The position numbers and the translations under genes are program-made. The notes beneath the pieces were generated by a model. The model saw only the letters and a list, made by a program, of their open reading frames with translations. It was not told the DNA's origin and did no database searches. DNA of 10,661 nt from an uncultured Collinsella sp. (lineage in GTDB: Bacteria; Actinomycetota; Coriobacteriia; Coriobacteriales; Coriobacteriaceae): contig UROZ01000065.1 of the NCBI GenBank assembly GCA_900549655.1, positions 1-10,661 of the forward strand, read 5' to 3'. Below are positions 6,641-10,661 of this stretch, one piece after another; within the stretch, counting starts at the first letter, position 1, and each line of letters starts with the position of its first letter.

Positions 6641-6700
6641 GTTGATCGGGGACAGACTTAAATGAGCGTTTTCACGCATTTAAGTCTGTCCCCAATCAAC
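6641..6700. repeat. Near-perfect long palindrome, REP-like element
   Basis: Two 24-base arms (6641-6664 and 6677-6700) are complementary except for one C-A mismatch (6647 against 6694). The 12 bases between can form three further pairs around a TTTC loop. Each arm contains GGGGACAGACTTAAATG. There is no U tract after it, and the ftsH terminator already lies upstream, so it is not simply a terminator. Length, symmetry and intergenic position suggest a mobile or repetitive palindromic element (REP- or MITE-like). No transposase is in the window. The same core motif sits near RAYT/IS200-like genes in other genomes as far as I recall, which cannot be checked here. Confidence 0.65.
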
Positions 6701-6730
6701 ATTGCTGCGGCACTTTGCTCGGCTAAAGCG

Positions 6731-6736
6731 TACAAT
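6731..6736 (+). promoter_or_regulatory. Candidate -10 box of the aminotransferase gene
   Basis: TACAAT in the context GCGTACAATAGC, 24 bases before the ATG at 6761. A -35 would fall near 6708-6713, where nothing matches well. Confidence 0.45.
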
Positions 6737-6748
6737 AGCGCCTATGCG

Positions 6749-6755
6749 AAAGGGG
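6749..6755 (+). promoter_or_regulatory. Ribosome binding site deciding the aminotransferase start
   Basis: AAAGGGG, 5 bases before the ATG at 6761. An in-frame ATG at 6662 lies inside the palindrome, upstream of the likely promoter, and would add 33 residues unlike the family. Confidence 0.75.
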
Positions 6756-6760
6756 AACAG

Positions 6761-7945
6761 ATGATCAACGAAACTATGTATGCTCGCGGTGCGGAAAGCT
6801 CCATCATCCGTGAGATTTTTAGCTATGGCCTTGAGCGCAAGGCGCAGATCGGTGCGGAAAACGTATTCGATTTTTCGCTGGGCAATCCGAGCGTTCCGGC
6901 GCCCGCTGCTGTGGCTGAGTCGATTAAGAAGGCCCTGGAGCTGCCGAGTGACCAGTTGCACGGCTACACCCCCGCTCCGGGCCTGCCGCAATGTCGAGCA
7001 GCCGTCGCCGAATCGCTCAACCGCCGCTTTGGCACGAGCTATGAGGGCAAAGACGTCTTTATGACGGTGGGTGCCGCGGCTTCGCTCACCTGCACGCTCA
7101 ACGCCGTTGCGAACCCGGGCGACGAGGTTATTGTTATCGCCCCGTACTTTCCGGAGTATCGCGTTTGGATTGAGAAGGCCGGCTGTACGTGTGTTGAGGC
7201 GCCTGCTGATGAAGACACGTTCCAGCTGAGCGTGGACAACGTGCTCAAGGCGATCACCGATAAGACGACTGCCGTTATCATCGACTCGCCCAACAATCCG
7301 ACTGGTGCCGTATATACACGCGACACGCTGACGCGACTGGCCAATGTTCTGCGCGAGGCCAACGCTCAGCGCGATCCCGAGAATCCGATCATGCTCATCT
7401 CGGATGAGCCGTACCGCGAGATTGTGTACGGTGCCGAGGTGCCTTGGGTGCCCTCGATCTACGAGAACACCGTGGTGTGCTACTCGTATTCTAAGTCGCT
7501 GTCGCTGCCTGGTGAGCGCGTGGGTTGGATCTTGGTTCCCAACACCAATTCGCAGGCTGCCCGTCTGATGCCGGCTGTTGCGGGTGCTGCCCGTACGCTG
7601 GGTTTTGTATGCGCACCGGCACTCTTCCAGCGCGTGATCATCGATTGCATCGATGAGCCGAGTGGCGTTGAGGCCTATGCACGCAACCGCACGGCGCTTA
7701 CCGACGCCTTGGCGGAGTACGGCTACACGTATGTTGAGCCGGATGGCGCGTTCTACCTATGGGTGAAAGCGTTGGAGCCCGATGCGAATGCGTTTTGCGA
7801 GCGCGCAAAGAAGTATGAGTTGCTTGCGGTTCCCTCGGACAGCTTTGGTATGCCGGGCTGGTTCCGCTTGGGCTACTGCGTGAGTTACGAGACGATTATC
7901 AATTCGCTACCCGCTTGGAAACAGTTGGCGGACGAGTATCGTTAA
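6761..7945 (+). CDS. PLP-dependent class I/II aminotransferase
   Basis: A 394-residue fold-type I aminotransferase, expected to be a cytoplasmic dimer that moves an amino group between an amino acid and a 2-oxo acid. The Schiff-base lysine is Lys245 in SYSKSLSLPGERVGW. Asp215 (SDEPY, 214-218) would pair with the pyridine nitrogen of PLP, and Tyr218 follows. Asn179 is in SPNNPTG (176-182). Arg369 in WFRLGY is the likely binder of the substrate carboxylate. LHGYTPAPG near 66-74 is the usual substrate and cofactor loop. The general type is AspC-like, but the amino-acid specificity cannot be read from sequence, and alanine, aspartate or aromatic substrates all remain possible. The gene has its own likely promoter and is followed after 165 bases by a PHP phosphatase, with no evident metabolic link. 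Confidence 0.9.
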   Translation: MINETMYARGAESSIIREIFSYGLERKAQIGAENVFDFSLGNPSVPAPAAVAESIKKALELPSDQLHGYTPAPGLPQCRAAVAESLNRRFGTSYEGKDVFMTVGAAASLTCTLNAVANPGDEVIVIAPYFPEYRVWIEKAGCTCVEAPADEDTFQLSVDNVLKAITDKTTAVIIDSPNNPTGAVYTRDTLTRLANVLREANAQRDPENPIMLISDEPYREIVYGAEVPWVPSIYENTVVCYSYSKSLSLPGERVGWILVPNTNSQAARLMPAVAGAARTLGFVCAPALFQRVIIDCIDEPSGVEAYARNRTALTDALAEYGYTYVEPDGAFYLWVKALEPDANAFCERAKKYELLAVPSDSFGMPGWFRLGYCVSYETIINSLPAWKQLADEYR

Positions 7946-7962
7946 AAGTAAAGCGCTCTGCC

Positions 7963-7968
7963 TACAAT
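7963..7968 (+). promoter_or_regulatory. Possible -10 box between the aminotransferase and PHP genes
   Basis: TACAAT, 18 bases after the aminotransferase stop and touching the parS-like palindrome. A transcript from here would start inside that palindrome and run through the 7980-8010 hairpin before the PHP gene. It could equally be chance, since a second TACAAT lies nearer the PHP gene. Confidence 0.22.
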
Positions 7969-7983
7969 GTTTTACGTGAAACG
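7968..7983. other. parS-like palindrome, candidate ParB binding site
   Basis: TGTTTTACGTGAAACG matches the widely conserved parS consensus TGTTTCACGTGAAACA at 14 of 16 positions. The inner 14 bases form a palindrome with one mismatched pair. It is intergenic. In Bacillus subtilis, relatives of tilS-hprT-ftsH and of the walJ-like gene lie near the replication origin, where parS sites cluster. Against it, the central C to T change breaks CACGTG, which ParB normally reads. No parA, parB, dnaA or DnaA-box cluster is visible in the window. Confidence 0.35.
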
Positions 7984-8010
7984 GGGTTTGGTGTTAAGCC
8001 GGACCCCGTT
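7980..8010 (+). terminator. Hairpin after the aminotransferase, weak terminator or leader structure
   Basis: AACGGGGT (7980-7987) pairs perfectly with ACCCCGTT (8003-8010) around a 15-base interior. No U tract follows, so as an intrinsic terminator it would be weak. It overlaps the parS-like site by four bases. Confidence 0.35.
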
Positions 8011-8067
8011 GTCATGGACGTTGTGTCTTTGGGATGGAGTGGTTTTACGACTATCGAAGGCTATGCG

Positions 8068-8073
8068 TACAAT
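8068..8073 (+). promoter_or_regulatory. Candidate -10 box of the PHP phosphatase gene
   Basis: TACAAT in the context GCGTACAATGAA, 37 bases before the ATG at 8111. The preceding GCG is shared with the aminotransferase box. No clear -35. Confidence 0.45.
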
Positions 8074-8110
8074 GAATATAAGCGACGGCCGTGCCAGATA
8101 AGGAGACCTG

Positions 8111-8932
8111 ATGCCCTACCTGCTTTCTTGTGACATTCATACCCATACGATGTTCTCTGCTCATGCATATTCGACCATTGAGGAGAATGTGTACTGGGCG
8201 GCAGAGCGTGGTCTGCAGGTACTCGGATCTGCCGACCATTTGAGCTCTATGGTTACGCCTTGCCCCAATGACCTGCGCAGTTTCCAGTTCTTTATTAACC
8301 AGGATATCTGGCCGCGCATTTGGAGCGGCGTGCTGGTACTTCGCGGCGCCGAGGCCGATATCGTTTCGCTGGACGGAAGCCTGTTTGGCGAGGACACTCC
8401 TGTCACGCTCGATATTGCCGGCGATTCGTACAGCCGTCAGCATTTACTGTTCGATTTGGTTACGCGTAATTTGGATTATTTGGTTGCAAGCGTGCATAAT
8501 CCGCAGATTGCTGAGGGCGCGACGCTGGCCCAGACGACCGAGATGTATATCAATGCCCTGGAGCACCCCAAGGTGTTCATGCTGGGCCACACGGGGCGTT
8601 CGGGCGTGCCGTTCGATATCGACGAGGTACTGTTGGCAGCTAAGGCCAAGCACAAGATTATCGAGATCAACAACCATAGTCTTGAACACGGTGTCGACAC
8701 TGAGCATTGGGCCGTATGCCGCAAGATCGCCGAGCGCTGCGCCGAGCTGGGCGTGGGCATTGGCGTGTCGACCGATGCCCACATTGGCATGGCCATTGGC
8801 AAGCTCGATCACGCGCGCAAGATGCTCGACGAGATTCACTTCCCGCTGGATTTGATCGTGACGCGCGACCGCGAGACGTTGCTGCGCGAGATGGCGGCAG
8901 CCGGCGTGTGCGATCTGCGCAATGGGATGTAG
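8111..8932 (+). CDS. YcdX-like PHP-domain metal-dependent phosphatase
   Basis: A 273-residue PHP (polymerase and histidinol phosphatase) domain protein, predicted to be a cytoplasmic trinuclear-metal phosphoesterase. It aligns along its length with E. coli YcdX as I remember it. Metal ligands are His10 and His12 (DIHTH), His18, His43 (ADH), Glu81 (RGAEADI), His129 (ASVHN), His160 (GHTGR), and Asp222 and His224 (STDAH), so the site appears complete. IEINN at 184-188 is another family block. Between Glu81 and His129 there are about 20 more residues than in YcdX, a small insertion. It lacks the wider arrangement of a PolX, DnaE or HisK protein, though HisK-type histidinol phosphatase activity cannot be excluded. 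AAGGAG lies 5 bases before the ATG. A terminator follows, and the substrate is unknown. Confidence 0.9.
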   Translation: MPYLLSCDIHTHTMFSAHAYSTIEENVYWAAERGLQVLGSADHLSSMVTPCPNDLRSFQFFINQDIWPRIWSGVLVLRGAEADIVSLDGSLFGEDTPVTLDIAGDSYSRQHLLFDLVTRNLDYLVASVHNPQIAEGATLAQTTEMYINALEHPKVFMLGHTGRSGVPFDIDEVLLAAKAKHKIIEINNHSLEHGVDTEHWAVCRKIAERCAELGVGIGVSTDAHIGMAIGKLDHARKMLDEIHFPLDLIVTRDRETLLREMAAAGVCDLRNGM

Positions 8933-8952
8933 CGGAGTTTATAAACCAAGCG

Positions 8953-8986
8953 AAGGGGGCGGGCCAGGCGGGTCGCCCCCTTTCTT
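8953..8986 (+). terminator. Terminator after the PHP phosphatase gene
   Basis: AAGGGGGCG (8953-8961) pairs with CGCCCCCTT (8974-8982) around a 12-base loop, followed by TCTT. It begins 20 bases after the PHP stop and lies in the 78-base gap before the converging methyltransferase gene, which it may also help to terminate. Confidence 0.78.
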
Positions 8987-9010
8987 GTCCCAAAAATATA
9001 CTGAGGTTGG

Positions 9011-10459
9011 TTAGCGGCGTTCGAGGACCGCTACGGTTTCGGTGTGGTCGGTGTGAGGGAACATGTCGACGGGCGTGATCTTGAGCAGGCGATAGCCTCC
9101 GTCGAGGAGCTGATGCAGGTCGCGCTCTTGAGTCACGGGGTTGCAGCTGATATAGGTGATGCGGCGCGGCTTAAGTGCGCAGGCAGCTTCGAGGAACTCG
9201 GGGGTGGAGCCGGCACGCGGCGGGTCGATGGAAAGGACATCGATCCGCTCGTTGTTGTCGGCGGCATCTAGGATGTAATCGGTGGCGTCGTCGGCCATAA
9301 ACCAGGCGCTGCGGGTAAGACCGTTGAGCTCGGCATTGCGGCGTGCGTCGGCAATGCCCGCCGGGTTGCGCTCCACACCGAGCAGCATGATGCCGACCCT
9401 CTTGTTCTGGGCATCTTTAGCTGCGCAAAGACCGATGGTGCCGCTGCCGCAGTAAGCATCCATAAGCACATCGCCCTGGTGCAGATCCATGCCGTCGATA
9501 GCGAGCTGATAGAGCAGCTCGGTCTGCTGCGGATTGGTCTGATAGAACGCGGTGGGGGAGATATCGAATTCGCAACCGAGCAGCTGGTCGCGCATGCACT
9601 CGGCGCCATATACAATGCGGGTTTCCTCGCCGAGGATGGCGTTGCCGGGACGTCCGTTGATGTTTTGGGCGACGGTGACGATGTGCGGATTGAGCGCGGC
9701 GACAGCCTCAAAGAACTCCTGCGCATGCGGCAAGTCGCGCTGAGCGGTCACGAGCGTGACCATGACCTGGTCGGTACGCCAGCCGCAGCGGACGACGGCA
9801 TAGCGAAGCAAACCAAGATGCTTGTCCTCATTAAAGGCGGGAATATGCAGCCGCTCAGCTTCGCGTGCGATGCCGTTGAGAATCTGACGGGCGCCCGGTG
9901 CCTCGACGGGGCATTCGGGTACGGCAACGATCTTGTGCGTGCCGCGCTCAAAGAAACCGCAACGGACGGCGCCCTCCTTACCGGGAGCAAAGGGAGTGGC
10001 AGCCTTATGACGAAAGCCACGCGGCGCAGGATATTTACCCGGGTCGCCCAGGGTGACACCCATGCCACGAATAGGATCTACAGCAATGCCCTCACGCTCA
10101 CAAAGCGAAGCAAAAAGCTCCTCCATAGCAGCCTGCTTGGCGGCGAGCTGCTTCTTATAAGGACGATTGAGCGCCGTACACCCACCGCAAGCTTTCATGA
10201 TCGAACAGGGAGACTTGGGGTCCACAGCCTTACGTGCAGACGAAACCGAATCATTATGCGGGCGCTTGGAACGAGTCCGAGGTGCTTTGTCCCCGCCTCG
10301 ACGAGAGTCAGAATGCTTGGTCTTAGCCCTGTTCTTGGTCGATTTGCTTTTTGCAGCTTTAGAAGACTTGGATTTCGTAGAAGATTTCTCCTTCTTCGAC
10401 CCCTCAGCCGCCTCCACCAAAGCACGACGAGCTCTACGATCCGCACGAGATTCTGCCAT
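9011..10459 (-). CDS. rlmD: 23S rRNA (uracil-5)-methyltransferase, RumA/RlmD type
   Basis: A SAM-dependent enzyme that methylates C5 of a uridine in 23S rRNA. RlmD methylates U1939 and relatives act at U747, so the exact target is not settled. In the 482-residue product, Cys85, Cys91 and Cys94 (C-x5-CGGC) with Cys183 form the expected 4Fe-4S site. The SAM loop is DAYCGSGTIGL, followed by DPPRAG, the catalytic Cys439 in ISCNP, and Glu474 in FPHTDHTE. The 35-residue Cys-to-Glu spacing equals that of E. coli RumA. Instead of the usual N-terminal TRAM domain there are about 80 residues rich in Lys, Ser, Arg and Ala. The ATG at 10459 is preferred to a GTG at 10471 because GGAG lies 6 bases before it. 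The gene stands alone with a likely TACAAT promoter. Confidence 0.88.
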   Translation of the reverse strand: MAESRADRRARRALVEAAEGSKKEKSSTKSKSSKAAKSKSTKNRAKTKHSDSRRGGDKAPRTRSKRPHNDSVSSARKAVDPKSPCSIMKACGGCTALNRPYKKQLAAKQAAMEELFASLCEREGIAVDPIRGMGVTLGDPGKYPAPRGFRHKAATPFAPGKEGAVRCGFFERGTHKIVAVPECPVEAPGARQILNGIAREAERLHIPAFNEDKHLGLLRYAVVRCGWRTDQVMVTLVTAQRDLPHAQEFFEAVAALNPHIVTVAQNINGRPGNAILGEETRIVYGAECMRDQLLGCEFDISPTAFYQTNPQQTELLYQLAIDGMDLHQGDVLMDAYCGSGTIGLCAAKDAQNKRVGIMLLGVERNPAGIADARRNAELNGLTRSAWFMADDATDYILDAADNNERIDVLSIDPPRAGSTPEFLEAACALKPRRITYISCNPVTQERDLHQLLDGGYRLLKITPVDMFPHTDHTETVAVLERR

Positions 10460-10465
10460 CAATAA

Positions 10466-10469
10466 CTCC
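10466..10469 (-). promoter_or_regulatory. Ribosome binding site deciding the methyltransferase start
   Basis: GGAG on the minus strand, 6 bases before the ATG at 10459. The upstream in-frame GTG at 10471 overlaps this site, so it is unlikely to be the start. Confidence 0.65.
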
Positions 10470-10471
10470 AC

Positions 10472-10485
10472 TAATTCATGAATTA
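10472..10485. promoter_or_regulatory. Perfect 14-base palindrome in the methyltransferase leader
   Basis: TAATTCATGAATTA is its own reverse complement. It lies between the TACAAT box (10497-10502) and the ribosome binding site, around the predicted transcription start, where a repressor would act. No known operator comes to mind. Confidence 0.35.
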
Positions 10486-10496
10486 AAGCTGCAAGT

Positions 10497-10502
10497 ATTG
10501 TA
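10497..10502 (-). promoter_or_regulatory. Candidate -10 box of the methyltransferase gene
   Basis: TACAAT on the minus strand, 37 bases before the ATG at 10459. A TTGTAT at 10525-10530 is 22 bases upstream, too far for a normal -35. Confidence 0.42.
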
Positions 10503-10620
10503 CCGTGCCAAGCCAGCAGGCGATATACAAGCGGTTTAATCGTGTCAGCGATAAGTCCAACGATGTTTGCCCGGCGTGGGCGGGGAGCGGCGCGTAATTA
10601 AGTTTATCGCGAGTTCCGCA

Positions 10621-10657
10621 CGCAAAGGAAAGCACTTAATGTGCTTTCCGTCTTGCG
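10621..10657. terminator. Strong hairpin at the right edge, possible terminator of an outside gene
   Basis: GGAAAGCAC (10627-10635) pairs perfectly with GTGCTTTCC (10641-10649) around TTAAT. CGCAA (10621-10625) can also pair with TTGCG (10653-10657) beyond a small internal loop. On the minus strand the stem is followed by TTTGCG, a short T run, so it may end a minus-strand gene beyond the window. No clear tail follows on the plus strand. From 10503 to 10620 I see no gene, tRNA or other structure. Confidence 0.4.
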
Positions 10658-10661
10658 CAGG

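Noticed and set aside
4310..6679. A 789-codon open frame on the minus strand opposite ftsH
   Set aside because: It is the antisense shadow of a GC-rich, codon-biased gene. Its product is a compositionally odd His/Leu/Gly-rich sequence with no motif, its start lies in the palindrome, and it has no ribosome binding site. FtsH on the other strand is beyond doubt.
6662..6760. N-terminal extension of the aminotransferase from an ATG at 6662
   Set aside because: The ATG is inside the palindrome and upstream of the TACAAT box. The ATG at 6761 has AAAGGGG 5 bases before it.
7915..8133. A 72-codon plus-strand frame spanning the aminotransferase end and PHP start
   Set aside because: It overlaps both real genes out of frame, has no ribosome binding site and crosses the hairpin and promoter.
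9479..10465. A 328-codon plus-strand frame opposite the rRNA methyltransferase
   Set aside because: It is the shadow of a gene with an intact Fe-S site, SAM loop and catalytic Cys on the minus strand.

Overview
The window looks like ordinary chromosomal DNA from a high-GC Gram-positive bacterium. My best guess is a Coriobacteriia member close to Collinsella. The reasons are the GC-rich codon use, the tilS-hpt-ftsH gene order shared by Firmicutes and Actinobacteria, a WalJ/YycJ-type hydrolase, and Gram-positive purine-rich ribosome binding sites. The genus is an inference from gene style and not proven. I see no phage, plasmid, CRISPR array, transposase, rRNA or tRNA.

Layout, left to right. 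Positions 1-82 hold what may be the tail of a terminator for a gene outside the window. An unrecognised tail-anchored membrane protein lies on the minus strand (83-550). An AT-richer 277-base divergent intergenic region follows, then a small heat-shock protein (828-1259, plus). It converges on a WalJ-like metallo-beta-lactamase-fold hydrolase (1342-2151, minus), and the two share a long bidirectional hairpin terminator. Divergent from walJ across only 48 bases is tilS (2200-3738), then hpt (3886-4434) and ftsH (4436-6571). ftsH starts one base after the hpt stop. After the ftsH terminator comes a near-perfect 60-base palindrome, then a PLP-dependent aminotransferase (6761-7945) and a YcdX-type PHP phosphatase (8111-8932). 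A terminator separates these from a converging RumA/RlmD-type 23S rRNA uracil methyltransferase (9011-10459, minus). The last 200 bases hold its promoter region and an unassigned hairpin.

Functionally the genes are housekeeping: tRNA decoding (tilS), purine salvage (hpt), membrane proteolysis (ftsH), protein-aggregation defence (hsp20), rRNA modification (rlmD-like) and three enzymes of uncertain substrate. In Bacillus subtilis both tilS-hprT-ftsH and yycJ lie near the replication origin. That makes a parS-like palindrome at 7968-7983 the most interesting item here. Six TACAAT hexamers without clear -35 boxes lie between genes, five of them 24-40 bases before a gene start, and suggest a common promoter style. 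Several long open frames antisense to tilS and ftsH are codon-bias shadows and were rejected.
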